Both the position numbers and the translations under genes were made by a program. Positions 44,969-55,311 of a DNA stretch of 64,000 bases are shown in pieces. The DNA comes from CAVPTL01 sp963729195 (GTDB lineage: Bacteria > Actinomycetota > Thermoleophilia > Gaiellales > JAICJC01): NCBI GenBank assembly GCA_963729195.1, contig CAVSNF010000022.1, positions 62,001-126,000 of the forward strand, given 5' to 3'. The notes beneath the pieces were generated by a model. The model was not told where the DNA came from. It worked only from the letters and a program-made list of their open reading frames with translations, and ran no database searches. Within the stretch, counting starts at the first letter, position 1, and each line of letters starts with the position of its first letter.

Positions 44969-46388
44969 CTATCTCACCCCGAAGTGGCGCAAGGTGATGG
45001 GCGTCAGGTCGGTGATGGACGGCTGCACCGGAAGCTCCATGCGCACATCGAATCCGGCGGTGATCAGCGGCACCAGCGAATCGGCCGCGTGCAGCGACCC
45101 GTGGCTGCCGCCGCCGACATGGTGACCGCCCCCGGCGTCGGAGAACTCATACCCCAGCGCCGCGGACACGACCACGTCGCCGGCGTTGGCACAGTTCAGC
45201 ACGCCCTCGATCCGCTCCAGCGCGTTGGGATACTCGGACTCGGGCAGCAGATCGGTGTCGCCTTCCACGGTGAACCCGTTGCCGCGGGCGTCGACGTGAC
45301 CCTCTCCCCGGCGAAATCGCATCAGCCCGGCGTGCCGCTGGGCGATCATCCAGCCGTCGTCGACGTGCATGACCACGTCAGCGGCCGGATCGGCCAGCGA
45401 CAGCGTTCGCGACCTCGGCCACCGTGGTGGAGGAGCCCGGCAGCACGTACACCATCGACACCCGGTTGGAGGAGGCCAGCGCCAGGTCGCTCTGGTCGGG
45501 GCGGCGACCGCGGCCGCCGCGGTAGATGCGAAGTCCCTCGAGCGCCGCTGCCGCATCGGAGACCTCTGTCACAGCGCTCTGGGAGTGGTCGGCGACCACC
45601 ATCACCGCGTAGCGGTTGAGGAACCGCTCCCGGCCGCCGGCGGCCTCCACCAGCAGCTCCAGGCCGTGGTCGGCCCCCGCCACCGCCCCCATCACGTCGC
45701 CGCCCCGATGCTGAGCGGCGTCGGTCTCGTACAGGTAGAAGAAGAGGAAGTCGAACCCGTCCCGGGTGACCAGCCAGCGGCCCACGTGCCCGCTGTGGCG
45801 ATCCACGCCGGTGCCGATGTTGAGCGGCGCACCGGTGAGATCGGAGAAGAACAGGTCGCCCAGGAAGTACCGCCGCGGGCCGTACACGGCGTCGGCGACG
45901 CCCACGCGCCGCGCCAGCCGGCGGGCGGACGGGCGGGTGATCGGATGCCGGGTGCGACCGCGGATCACGTAGGTGTTGACGGCGGCGGTGGCGAACCCGG
46001 CGTCGTCCAGCGCCTCGAACACGGTGTCGACCCGCGGCGACAGGTGCAGCATGTTGAGGTTGACCAGCACGTCGTCGACCATCTGGCGGGTGCCGGTCGC
46101 GAGCATCGCCGAAAGCGACGACCCGTACTCCACCATCCGCTGCTCGCCGCGGTGATACCAGCTCATGCTGGGGATCGACGAGCCGGCCGGGTGCTGGCCG
46201 GTGACCAGCGCCGACAGGCACACCGGCGTCAGTGATGGGAACGTCGACACGCACGCGTTGGTGCGCCGGCCCTCGCCTGCCAGCCAGTCGATCGTGGGCA
46301 CCAGGCCGGCGGCGTTGGCCTGGTCGAGCAGCTCCGGGCCGAGCCCGTCAATCACCGCCAGTATCAGCTTCTTGGGATGGTCGGGCAC
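44969..46388 (-). CDS. Alkaline phosphatase superfamily phosphodiesterase (one frame break)
   Basis: About 473 residues of the nucleotide pyrophosphatase/phosphodiesterase type: HPKKLILAVIDGLGPELLDQ (metal aspartate), NACVSTFPSLTPVCLSALVTGQHP with the nucleophile threonine, DFLFFYLYETDAAQHRGG (metal D and H), and YAVMVVADHSQSAVTEV (metal DH). The C-terminal part after the frame change near 45405 has VVVSAALGYEFSDAGGGHHVGGGSHGSL with the last metal histidine. It has no obvious signal peptide. GTG at 46388 fits the family start. Substrate unknown. Confidence 0.85.
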
Positions 46389-46398
46389 GACGCCCCGA

Positions 46399-46944
46399 TC
46401 ACCGCAGGACGCGCAGGCCCTCGTACTTCTGACCCTCGCGTCGTCGCACCCGCAGCAGCAGGAATCCACCGGCGAGGGCCATCAAGTACCCCACGATCGG
46501 GATCAGCGCGACCAGCGATGCGCCGATGCCGGCTCCGTCCTCGATCAGTGCGGTGCCGCGCACGTCGCCGCCGGCCTTGACCGCTCCCGACCGCACCCGT
46601 CGCATGCCCAGGCCGACGGCCGCGGCCACCAGCGCACCGATGGCCAGCCCAGCGTACGGCACCGCACCTCCGGCAGCCACCTCGAATGCGATTCCGCCGG
46701 CGACCACGCGGCGCACCAGCCGCCCTCCGGCGCCGGCGCCGGGCCACACCGCATCGGCGACCAGCTCGACCACCACCGCCACCCAGGCGATCGCGACCAG
46801 CCATGCCCGCGACGCGAACGACGCTGGGTCTTCCAACAGATCCTGCGTCGCAGCGGTGGCACCGATGGCAACCGGCGCCGCCGAGATCAGCCCGGCGGCC
46901 GCTGCGAGGCCGAGGCCCTGACCGACGGCGATGACAGTTTCCAC
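46399..46944 (-). CDS. DUF4126 family membrane protein
   Basis: An uninterrupted 181-residue protein with four to five helices. GQGLGLAAAAGLISAAPVAIGATAA, WLVAIAWVAVVVELVADAVWPGAGAGGRLVRRVVAGGIAFEVA, AVPYAGLAIGALVAAAVGLGMRRVRSGAVKAGG and ASLVALIPIVGYLMALAGGFLLLRVRRR match the DUF4126 pattern. Function is unknown. GTG at 46944 gives a natural start (VETVIAVGQGLGL). It lies between the lipid-kinase-like and phosphodiesterase genes on the same strand. Confidence 0.75.
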   Translation of the reverse strand: METVIAVGQGLGLAAAAGLISAAPVAIGATAATQDLLEDPASFASRAWLVAIAWVAVVVELVADAVWPGAGAGGRLVRRVVAGGIAFEVAAGGAVPYAGLAIGALVAAAVGLGMRRVRSGAVKAGGDVRGTALIEDGAGIGASLVALIPIVGYLMALAGGFLLLRVRRREGQKYEGLRVLR

Positions 46945-46978
46945 AACCGCCGCATGATACCGACCAGCGCCGTCGAGC

Positions 46979-47897
46979 TCAGCTGGAGGGCACGAACACC
47001 CGCACGGCGTCGGCTTCGTAGCCGACCTCGATCCGCCGCCGGTCGCCGACGTACTCCCCGTCGATCTGCACCGCCACCGGGCTGGTCGCACTCGATCTCG
47101 ATGCGGTGGCGGTCGTGCAGGTAGGTGATTCCGCGGGTGGTCGTACGCGCGTGCCGTGGCCAGGCCAGGGCGTACAGCGCCAGCCGGGGAAGCGCGCGCT
47201 TGCCCAGGCGTCCCAGCACCACGGCATCCAGCGCCGAGTCGAAGCCGGCCCGGGGCGTGGCCTTGACCGGAAGCTTGCCGAAGTAGGTGTAGGGGTGCTG
47301 ATTGGCGATCGCGATGTAGGAGGCTCGCAGCGGAGTCGAGCCTTCAGCGGTGACCGTCATCTGCTCGGCCAGCCGAAACCCCTGCGATCCCAGCACCCTC
47401 AAGGCCTCGTACAACACGTGCAGGTCACCGGGACGCACGTTGCCGGGCCGGCGGCGGCGGGCTTCGTCGATCGCGCGGGTGGCGTCCGCATCGAAGCCGA
47501 CGCTGGCGGCGAACGTGAACCGGCGGCCGTCGGTCACACCCAGCCCGACCGAGCGGACGCTCTGCTCTGCGATCGCGCGGGCGAGCATCGAGGCCGCCTT
47601 GACCGGCTCGTCGGGATACCCGAGCTGCCGGGCATACACCGATGAGGCGCCGCCGGGGAGCGGAGCGAACGCCACCCCGGGGCGGATGCCGTTGACGACC
47701 TCGTTGAAGGTGCCGTCGCCGCCCAGAGCGATCACCGCACCCTCCGCGACCTCGGCCGCCAGCGTGGTCGCGTGCCCCTTCCCGGTCGTCTCGGCGATGT
47801 CCAGATCGGCCACCGGGGTCAGTCTGGATACCACTCCGGCAACGATCTTCTGGGTCACTCCGCTGGCGGTGGGGTTGACGATCAGACGAGCTCGCAT
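46979..47897 (-). CDS. Diacylglycerol/lipid kinase family protein (one frame break)
   Basis: About 306 residues. MRARLIVNPTASGVTQKIV opens the DAGK catalytic domain; VIALGGDGTFNEVVNG is the ATP-binding motif; LPGGASSVYARQLGYP takes the place of the usual GTxNDFAR-type segment. The C-terminal beta-sandwich ends QPVAVQIDGEYVGDRRRIEVGYEADAVRVFVPSS, reached after a frame change near 47085. Such kinases phosphorylate diacylglycerol, sphingosine or related lipids. It is divergent from htrA. Confidence 0.88.
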
Positions 47898-47951
47898 CGC
47901 GGCACACTAATCGGTTCTTAACCTCTAAAGGTGTCCTCAATGTGGGCGACA

Positions 47952-47957
47952 TACAAC
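47952..47957 (+). promoter_or_regulatory. -10 hexamer (TACAAC) for htrA
   Basis: TACAAC, 7 nt, ATG at 47965: leaderless spacing. Confidence 0.45.
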
Positions 47958-47964
47958 ACACCCC

Positions 47965-49153
<1,189 letters not shown>

Positions 49154-49184
49154 CTCCACCAGCTCCAGATCACCGACCGGATAT

Positions 49185-49304
49185 CCGCCGGCCCCACCCT
49201 GAGTCACGGGGCCGGTGGAAGTCTGGACGCCAAAGACGCGCGCCCTCGGGCGCGCCTGCCGGGGCCCCACCCCACCTGCCAATGGGGTCCCGGCATCTCT
49301 TTGC
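49185..49304 (+). terminator. Three consecutive stem-loops after htrA
   Basis: Stem 1: CCGGCCCC (49188-49195) with GGGGCCGG (49208-49215), extendable by a G-T pair. Stem 2: GCGCGCCC (49238-49245) with GGGCGCGC (49248-49255), 2-nt gap. Stem 3: GCCGGGGCCCCA (49258-49269) with TGGGGTCCCGGC (49283-49294), then ATCTCTTTG. Stem 3 with the T-rich tail is the best terminator; palindrome copy 8 follows. The region lies between convergent genes, so it may stop transcription from both sides. No ORF of note in this 178-nt gap. Confidence 0.55.
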
Positions 49305-49331
49305 CAGCGCTAGGCCCGTTCTGCACCCGCC

Positions 49332-49362
49332 GTGAATAACGGTGCCTGGCACCGTTATTCAC
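49332..49362 (+). repeat. GGTGCC-T-GGCACC palindrome, copy 8
   Basis: A perfect 31-bp palindrome (arms GTGAATAACGGTGCC, central T) between convergent htrA and the CDF transporter. The TGA of its right arm, read on the minus strand, is the transporter's stop codon. Confidence 0.95.
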
Positions 49363-50717
49363 CACCGACGCTGAATCACTTCCACGATGACGTCGTCGAC
49401 GTGATCGAGGCGCTCGCGGACGACGTCCTCGATGCGGCTGGCCAGCTCGTGCGAATCACGCACCGTCATGCTCGGCGCTCCATGCACCGAGGTCACCACC
49501 AGCAGCCGCTCGGCCTGCCGGTAGACCACCACCTCGGCCCCCTCACCCGCCACCGAGCGCACCGCCTGCTCGGCGACCGCAAGCACCTCGGGCTCGACGT
49601 TGGTCACCTCCCGGGCAGGTTGGGCGTCGGGGAGCGACGGCTCGACGTGGGCGAACACCCGGGCGACGCCGATCTCGCGGCGAATCTCCTGCTTGAGCCG
49701 ACCCACCACCTCGGCGGCCTCGGACAGCGGCGTGCCCTCGGGAAGCCGCACGTGCAGCGTGACCGCCTGGCCGTCGGGCTGCTCCAGCACCGTGATGTTG
49801 TGAGTCTCGACCACGCCGGGCACTCTCAGCGCCGCGGCCGCGATGCGGTCGTTGGCACGCTCGGCGACCGCGTCGGGCTCTGCGTGCACCACCACCTGGG
49901 CCCGCCCCAGCTCCTCGATCACCGCCTGCTCCACGAGATCCATGGTGTCGTGCGAGCGCTCCAGGCCCGCCAGCCGTGACACCCCGATCACAACCTCGAC
50001 GAAGCTCTCGCCGCCGGCCTCGCGCACCCGCACGGAGCGCACAGCCGTCACGCCCGGCACCGACAGAGCGGCCTGCTCGACCCGGCCGGCGGTCCCGGTG
50101 GGCGCCCGGTCCATCAGCACCTCGATGTTGATCCAGGCCAGCCGGGCCGCGCCGGCGAGCACGATCACCGAGACGAAGATCGCGGCCACCGAGTCGCCGC
50201 CCTGCACCCCGAAGGCAACCAGGATCAAGCCGGCCAGCACCGCCAGGCTGCCCACGAAATCCGATGCGAAATGAGCGGCATTGGCCAGCAGCGCGGCATT
50301 GTGCTCGGCTCGGCCCACCCGCAGCGACGCAGCCGAGCGGCCGGCGTCGACCACCAGCACCACGCCCATCAGCACGAACGCATACCACGTGGCGGACACC
50401 GCGGTCGAGCCATCGATCAGCCGGGTGATCGCCTCGAACGCGATCCACACGGCAACCCCCGCCAGAATCGCCGCCTCCGCCAGCGCCGATAGATGCTGGG
50501 CCTTGCCGTGACCGTAGGGATGCTCGGGATCGGCAGGCCGCTCAGCCACGCCAACCGCATACACGGTCAACAGGGCGGCAACAGCATCGATGCCCGAATG
50601 CGCTGCTTCCGCCAGAATGCCGAGGCTGCCGGTCGCGAGCCCGACAAGGAGCTTTGCCAGCGCCAGAGCCAGCGCGCCGACCAGGGACACCAACGCCGTT
50701 CGGCGCGCGATTGACAT
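49359..50717 (-). CDS. Cation diffusion facilitator transporter with extended C-terminus
   Basis: A complete 452-residue protein. The membrane domain (residues 1-205) has six helices and the paired metal sites LAEAAHSGID (helix 2) and ANAAHFASD (helix 5), with the HPYGHGKAQHLSALAEA loop. Typical CDF proteins have one cytoplasmic dimerisation domain of about 80 residues; here about 245 residues follow, appearing as three successive ferredoxin-like units (starting near VEQAALSVPGV, DRIAAAALRVPGV and PEVLAVAEQAV). It exports zinc, manganese or iron. The end overlaps palindrome copy 8. Confidence 0.9.
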   Translation of the reverse strand: MSIARRTALVSLVGALALALAKLLVGLATGSLGILAEAAHSGIDAVAALLTVYAVGVAERPADPEHPYGHGKAQHLSALAEAAILAGVAVWIAFEAITRLIDGSTAVSATWYAFVLMGVVLVVDAGRSAASLRVGRAEHNAALLANAAHFASDFVGSLAVLAGLILVAFGVQGGDSVAAIFVSVIVLAGAARLAWINIEVLMDRAPTGTAGRVEQAALSVPGVTAVRSVRVREAGGESFVEVVIGVSRLAGLERSHDTMDLVEQAVIEELGRAQVVVHAEPDAVAERANDRIAAAALRVPGVVETHNITVLEQPDGQAVTLHVRLPEGTPLSEAAEVVGRLKQEIRREIGVARVFAHVEPSLPDAQPAREVTNVEPEVLAVAEQAVRSVAGEGAEVVVYRQAERLLVVTSVHGAPSMTVRDSHELASRIEDVVRERLDHVDDVIVEVIQRRW

Positions 50718-50786
50718 GAGGAGTATTCTACGAACCTCGCTGGTGACATTCGGCTCCTAAACGAATGGAAACAGGGGGAATGTGCC

Positions 50787-51446
50787 GTGGCCGCCACACA
50801 CGGAACCACCCAGACTGAGCGCACGCAGGTGCGCTGCATGGTCGTCGACGACCACGCTGCCGTGCGCGAAGGCGTCAAGATGATCCTCGCCCGCGACCGT
50901 GAGATCACCGTGATCGGCGAGAGCGGGAGCGGCACCGGAGCCATCGAGATGGCCGGCCGACGCCGCCCCGACGTGGTGGTGATGGACGTGCGCATGGACG
51001 GCATGGACGGATTTGAGGCCACCCGGAAGATCATGGCCGAGTATCCCGACATGGCGGTGATCCTGTACACCGCCCACGGCGAGCGCGGCCTTCTGGCGGA
51101 AGGCCTCGATTGCGGCGCTCGCGGATACGTGCTCAAGGACGCACCACCCGACGACATCGTCCGGGCCGTCAAGCGGGTGGCCGAGGGCGGTGCCTATGTC
51201 GATCCCACGCTGGCCTCGGAGCTGGTCAGCCCCAAGGCGACCGAGCGGCTGCCCGCGTTGTCGGCTCGCGAACGCGAGATCCTGGGGCTGCTGGCAGACG
51301 GAAACTCGAACCCCGAGATCGCTGCAAAGCTCTTCATCAGCCCCGAGACCGTTCGCACCCACGTACGCAACGCGATGGCCAAGCTCGAGGCAGACACGCG
51401 TACGCAAGCCGTCGCACTGGCCCTGCGCTATGCCCTCATCGACTGA
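50787..51446 (+). CDS. NarL/FixJ-type response regulator
   Basis: A complete 219-residue protein. Receiver domain residues 14-130: acidic pocket VVDDH, phosphoacceptor D67 in VVVMDVRMDGMDG, T in ILYTA, K in YVLKDAP. LuxR-type DNA-binding domain residues about 152-215: LSAREREILGLLADGNSNPEIAAKLFISPETVRTHVRNAMAKL. GTG at 50787 has AGGGGGAA upstream. Its 3-prime end overlaps the start of a histidine-kinase-like small gene by 17 nt, suggesting the two act together. Confidence 0.93.
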   Translation: MAATHGTTQTERTQVRCMVVDDHAAVREGVKMILARDREITVIGESGSGTGAIEMAGRRRPDVVVMDVRMDGMDGFEATRKIMAEYPDMAVILYTAHGERGLLAEGLDCGARGYVLKDAPPDDIVRAVKRVAEGGAYVDPTLASELVSPKATERLPALSAREREILGLLADGNSNPEIAAKLFISPETVRTHVRNAMAKLEADTRTQAVALALRYALID

Positions 51447-51660
51447 GCGGCGCGAGCTGGCCGAGCGGCTGCACGACGGCCCGCAGCAGTACGTAACTGC
51501 GATCCGGCTGCTGGCCGACGCCGCTCGCAAGGCGCTCGACGCAGATGACCCGGAGGCGGCGAGGCGCTCGCTCGACCGGATCGGGGCCACAGCCGATGAC
51601 CTCGCAGAGGACCTGCGTAACGAAGTCACGCGGCTGCGCGACGGCCCCGCGCCGGGATAA
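51430..51660 (+). CDS. Stand-alone HisKA_3 phosphoacceptor domain protein
   Basis: A 76-residue ORF, MPSSTERRELAERLHDGPQQ followed by YVTAIRLLADAARKALDADDPEAARRSLDRIGATADDLAEDLRNEVTRLRDGP. This is the dimerisation and histidine phosphotransfer helix pair of NarX/DesK-type kinases, with the phosphorylatable H15 in the conserved ERLHDGPQQ box and the second helix. No ATPase domain and no sensor domain follow; the stop precedes another gene. It overlaps the response regulator gene by 17 nt. It could be phosphorylated by another kinase, act as a phosphatase or phosphotransfer partner, or dimerise with an incomplete kinase. Confidence 0.75.
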   Translation: MPSSTERRELAERLHDGPQQYVTAIRLLADAARKALDADDPEAARRSLDRIGATADDLAEDLRNEVTRLRDGPAPG

Positions 51661-51667
51661 TGCCTGC

Positions 51668-52447
51668 GTGACCGTTGCAGTGATCGGCCATACCGGGTGG
51701 GACGTCGTGGTCACGACCGCCGGAACCACCCCGCCGCGACTCGGCGGAACACCGCTGTACGCCGCCCGGGCGCTGCGCGCGGTCGGAGCCGATCCGGTGG
51801 TGATCACCAAGGGAGCGGAGCTTGCGGACGCGATCGTGCTGCCCTCGACCACCACGTTCGAATCGATCCTGGTGCACTCGGCCGGCAACACCGAGCAGCA
51901 ACTGGCCGCGGTCGGTGAGCCCTTCACCGCCGAGCAGGCGCGGGGTGACCTGCTGCCGGCTCTGGCCGGCTGCGACTGGGTGATCCTGGGCGGCCAATGC
52001 TCCACCGACTTCCCGCCCGAGACGATCGCGGTGCTGGCCGAAGCCGGGCTGCACGTGTGCGTGGACTGCCAGGGACTTGCCCGAGGACCCGACCCGGGTC
52101 CGCTGCGGCTGCGCCCGTTTGCCGCCGAGGCGGTGGCGGGCGCGTCGCTGCTGAAGCTCAGCCGCGCCGAGGCGCTGGCGGTGTGCGGCGGCCTGGATCC
52201 CTCTTCGCTCCTGTCGCTGGGGGTGCCGGAGGTGGCCCTGACGCTGGGCGTGGAAGGCTCGGTGGTGGTGACCGCCGAGCAGGCGCACGCGTCCGGCTCC
52301 AGCGGCGCGGTCTTCGAGGATCCCACCGGCGCCGGCGATTCCTGGCTGGCGGTGTACGTTTTGGAGCGGTCGCGGGGCCGCTCCCCGGCAGTCGCTGCGG
52401 CCGTCGCCGGGGCGGCCGTGGACCGCCTGTACGGCCCACCGAACTAA
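51668..52447 (+). CDS. PfkB family carbohydrate kinase
   Basis: A complete 259-residue protein, shorter than ribokinase. VTVAVIGHTGWDVVVTTAG opens the fold; GGTPLYAARALRAVGADPVVIT is the substrate-side glycine motif; the C-terminal anion-hole and catalytic base motif is DPTGAGDSWLAVYVLERSRGRS near residues 215-236. Substrate may be a sugar or nucleoside and is not predictable. GATAAT (51656-51661) lies 6 nt before the GTG and also forms the stop of the preceding gene. Confidence 0.88.
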   Translation: MTVAVIGHTGWDVVVTTAGTTPPRLGGTPLYAARALRAVGADPVVITKGAELADAIVLPSTTTFESILVHSAGNTEQQLAAVGEPFTAEQARGDLLPALAGCDWVILGGQCSTDFPPETIAVLAEAGLHVCVDCQGLARGPDPGPLRLRPFAAEAVAGASLLKLSRAEALAVCGGLDPSSLLSLGVPEVALTLGVEGSVVVTAEQAHASGSSGAVFEDPTGAGDSWLAVYVLERSRGRSPAVAAAVAGAAVDRLYGPPN

Positions 52448-52506
52448 TCCTCACGGGGTGACTCGAAACCCCGTATTGTTTCGGCGGGCCTTCCACCCTG
52501 CGAGTT

Positions 52507-52881
52507 ATGGACACCGACATCAAGATCGTGATCGCCGAGGACAACGCACTCCTGCGGGGTGTCCTGCGGGATGCTCTGGAAGAGGCCGGGATGCAGGTGG
52601 TGGGCGAGGCCGCGGACGGCGCAGAGGCGTTGACGATGGCCGAGAGCAACCGCCCCGACGTGGTGGTCATGGACATGCGCATGCCCAACGTGGACGGCAT
52701 CGAGGCCACCCAACGGATCGCGAGCTCGAGCTGGGCGATGCCGGTGGTGGTGCTGTCTGCCTACGACGAGCCCCAGATGATCGAGGCGGCGCTCGCAGCC
52801 GGCGCCTCCAACTGCCTCAAGAAGGGCGTCGGGCTCGATGAGCTGATCGACGCCATTCGCAACGCGCATCTGGGAGCCTGA
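52507..52881 (+). CDS. Single-domain response regulator
   Basis: A 124-residue receiver with no output domain: acidic pair in IVIAEDNALLRGVL, phosphoacceptor D56 in VVVMDMRMPNVDG, S in VVVLSAYDEP and K in NCLKKGVGLDELIDAIRNA. Such CheY/Spo0F-like proteins relay phosphate or bind partners. Located 1 kb after a LuxR response regulator and the stand-alone phosphoacceptor protein, it could be a relay component with them. ATG at 52507; no good Shine-Dalgarno site seen. Confidence 0.9.
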   Translation: MDTDIKIVIAEDNALLRGVLRDALEEAGMQVVGEAADGAEALTMAESNRPDVVVMDMRMPNVDGIEATQRIASSSWAMPVVVLSAYDEPQMIEAALAAGASNCLKKGVGLDELIDAIRNAHLGA

Positions 52882-52888
52882 TCCGAGC

Positions 52889-53846
52889 ATGCGGCTGTGC
52901 TTGATGGTGGAGGGACAGGAGAACGTCACCTGGGACCAGTGGCTGGCGTTGGCCGACGCCACCGAGCGCGCCGGCCTGGACGGTCTGTTCCGCTCGGATC
53001 ACTACCTGTCGGGGGACGGCCGCATCGGCCTCGGCTCGCTGGACGCGTGGACGACGCTGGCGGGCATCGCGGCCCACACCTCCCGCATCCGCCTGGGGAC
53101 GATGGTCTCGCCGGTCACGTTCCGGCCGCCGTCGGTACTCGCCAACAGCGCCACCACCGTCGACCACATCTCCGGCGGACGGGTCGAAGTCGGATTCGGC
53201 GCCGGCTGGTACCAGATGGAGCACGAGGCCTTCGGATTCCCGTTCCCGCCGCTGGGGACGCGCATGGACATGCTGGCCGAGCAGCTCGAGATCGCGACCC
53301 GCCAGTGGACCGAGGACGAGTTCTCGTTCCAGGGCGCGCACTACCAGCTCGATCGCTGTCCGGCGCTGCCGAAGCCGGTGCAACAGCCGCATCCGCCGGT
53401 GATCATCGGCGGGCACGGCAAACCGCGCTCGGTCGCACTGGCGGCGCGGTTCGCGCAGGAGTACAACGTGTTCTCGGTCGACCTGGACGAGTGCAGGACG
53501 GTGCGCGACCGGCTCGACCGGGCCTGCGAGGCGATCGGCCGAGATCCGGCGACGCTGCCGCTTTCGGTGACCGAGACCACCGTGATCGGCTCCGACGCCC
53601 GCGAGCTCGAGCGGCGGCTGGACGACCTGGCGGCGCTGATGCCCGACGTGTCCGGCGGCGCCGAGCTGCTGCAGCGAGCATCGCCACGAGTTGATCGCCG
53701 GCACCGTCGGCGAGGTGTCACAGCAGCTGCGCGAGCTCGCCGAGGTGGGGGTGGAGCGGGTGATGTTCCAGCATCTGTGCCACACTGACCTGGAGATGGT
53801 CGAGCTGATCGGAGACGAACTGGTGGCGGAGCTGGCAACCGTATGA
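52889..53846 (+). CDS. LLM class F420-dependent oxidoreductase (one frame break)
   Basis: About 318 residues of luciferase-like TIM-barrel fold: MRLCLMVEGQENVTWDQWLALADATERAGLDGLFRSDHYL, IRLGTMVSPVTFRPPSVLANSATTVDHISGGRVEVGFGAGWY and PPVIIGGHGKPRSVALAARFAQEYN. The frame changes near 53680; ELIAGTVGEVSQQLRELAEVGVERVMFQHL completes it. The family uses reduced F420 or FMN; the cofE-cofD-cofC genes nearby favour F420. It overlaps the PPOX gene start (ATGA). Substrate unknown. Confidence 0.88.
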
Positions 53847-54238
53847 TCGAGCTTCCGCCCGGCGCGATCGCGCTGCTCGAGGCGCCGCTGATCGCCCATC
53901 TGGCGACCCTCAATCGCGACGGCTCGATTCAGGTAACGCCGCTGTGGATCCACGTCGAGGACGGCTACGCGGTGTTCAACACCGCCGCCGGCCGGGTCAA
54001 GGACCGCAACCTTCAGCGCGACCCGCGCTGCACCATCGAGATCACCTCAGACGAGGACAACGAGCACTACGTCGAGATCCGAGGCCGGGCCGAGCGGCGT
54101 GAGGACGACGATGACTGCGTCCACGCCGACGAGCTCGCCTTCAAGTACGAGGGCACGCCGTTCCGCGACCTGGAACCCGGCGAGCGCCGCGTCAAGTGGT
54201 ACGTCGCCCCTGAGCGCGTGCTCGGCCCCGCCGCGTGC
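53843..54238 (+). CDS. PPOX-class F420-dependent enzyme (stop codon lost in a palindrome)
   Basis: About 131 residues of the pyridoxamine-oxidase-like split barrel: IAHLATLNRDGSIQVTPLWIHVEDGYAVFNTAAGRVKDRNLQRDPRCTIEI, YVEIRGRAERR, FRDLEPGERRVKWYVAPERVLGPAA. The family reduces substrates with F420H2. In-frame position 54236 is TGC, inside palindrome copy 9; all full copies have TGA there (GTGAATAAC). The C thus removes the expected stop and the frame continues to 54835 over the antisense of the next gene. I place the natural end here; the change is either a real mutation or a base error. Confidence 0.82.
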
Positions 54239-54265
54239 ATAACGGTGCCTGGCACCGTTATTCAC
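54235..54265 (+). repeat. GGTGCC-T-GGCACC palindrome, copy 9
   Basis: Arms GTGCATAACGGTGCC and GGCACCGTTATTCAC around a T, 31 bp. One mismatch (C for A at the fourth base) removes an in-frame TGA of the PPOX gene. Confidence 0.93.
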
Positions 54266-55272
54266 CCGCAGCGCCGCGCGGAGCAGCGGGAGTACTTCGC
54301 TGCCGAACAGCTTGAGGAACCGTTCCTGGTCGGGCGCGGGGCTGTGGAAGATCAGGTGGCGGAAGCCCATGTCCACGTACGCGCCGATCCGCTCGGCCTG
54401 CTCCTCGGGGTCGCCCGAGACGATGAACCGGCTCTCGGCGTGCACGTCGGGGCTCGTCGGCCAGCCGCTCCAGCTCGATCGGGTCGTGCACCCCCTGCTT
54501 GGCCTCGGCCGGCAGCGCCAGCGGCGCCCAGAACCCGCACTCGGCGACCGCCCGCTCGTGATCGCGGTCGTAGGAGACCTTCACCTCGAGCAGCTTCTCC
54601 AGCGTCAGCGGGGTCACGCCCCGCCTTGGCGGCACCCTCGCGCGACGGCCGGCAGCAGCGTCTCGGTGTACAGCTCCGGCGGCTTGCCGCTGGTGGTGAT
54701 GAAGCCGTCACCGGCCCGGCCGACGAACCGCGCCGCCCGCGGGCCGGCGGCGGCGATCAGGATCGGGATCAGCTCGTCCGGCCGGTCGTACACCGTCGCC
54801 CGCTGGGTGCGTGTAGTACTCGCCTTCGAAGCTGACCCGGTCCTCCGTCCACAGCCGCCTGATCAGCTCGATCGCCTCCTCCAGCCGGCCCAGCCGCTCG
54901 CTTGAATCCCGGCCACTCGATGCCCAGCGGCGGCACCTCGTTCATCGACTCGCCGGTGCCGACCCCGAGGAAGATCCGGCCCGGCGCGAAGCAGCCGAGG
55001 GTCGCGAACGCCTGCGCGACCATCGAGGGATGGAAACGCATTGTCGGGGTGCTGCACGCTGGTGCCGATCCTGATCCGCTCGCTGCCCGCCGCCAGCGCG
55101 CCCAGCCACGGCAACGCGGCCGGCGAGTGGCCGCCGGTGTGCCGGAACGGCTGGAAATGGTCGGAGATCGCGACCGAGTCGAACCCGTCGCGCTCGGCCG
55201 CCAGCGCGAAGTCGCAGCAGCTCCGACCGGGGCGAACTGCTCTGCCGACGCCTTGTAGCCGAGGGTGATCAC
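54266..55272 (-). CDS. LLM class F420-dependent oxidoreductase (at least five frame breaks)
   Basis: About 335 residues: VITLGYKASAEQFAPV start, then LLRFALAAERDGFDSVAISDHFQPFRHTGGHSP, PWLGALAAGSERIRIGTSV, PSMVAQAFATLGCFAPGRIFLGVGTGESMNEVP, KLLEVKVSYDRDHERAVAECGFWAPLALPAEAKQGVHDP, FIVSGDPEEQAERIGAYVDMGFRHLIFHSPAPDQERFLKLFGSEVLPLLR. This resembles F420-dependent glucose-6-phosphate dehydrogenase-like enzymes. Breaks fall near 55220, 55045, 54900, 54810, 54635 and 54450. Its final frame is not stopped by the palindrome next to it, so the end is approximate. Confidence 0.78.
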
Positions 55273-55298
55273 GCGCGTGACTCTAGCCGTGCGGCCTC

Positions 55299-55304
55299 TA
55301 CCAT
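55299..55304 (+). promoter_or_regulatory. -10 hexamer (TACCAT) for cofC
   Basis: TACCAT, 7 nt, ATG at 55312: leaderless spacing. Confidence 0.45.
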
Positions 55305-55311
55305 GCGGCCC

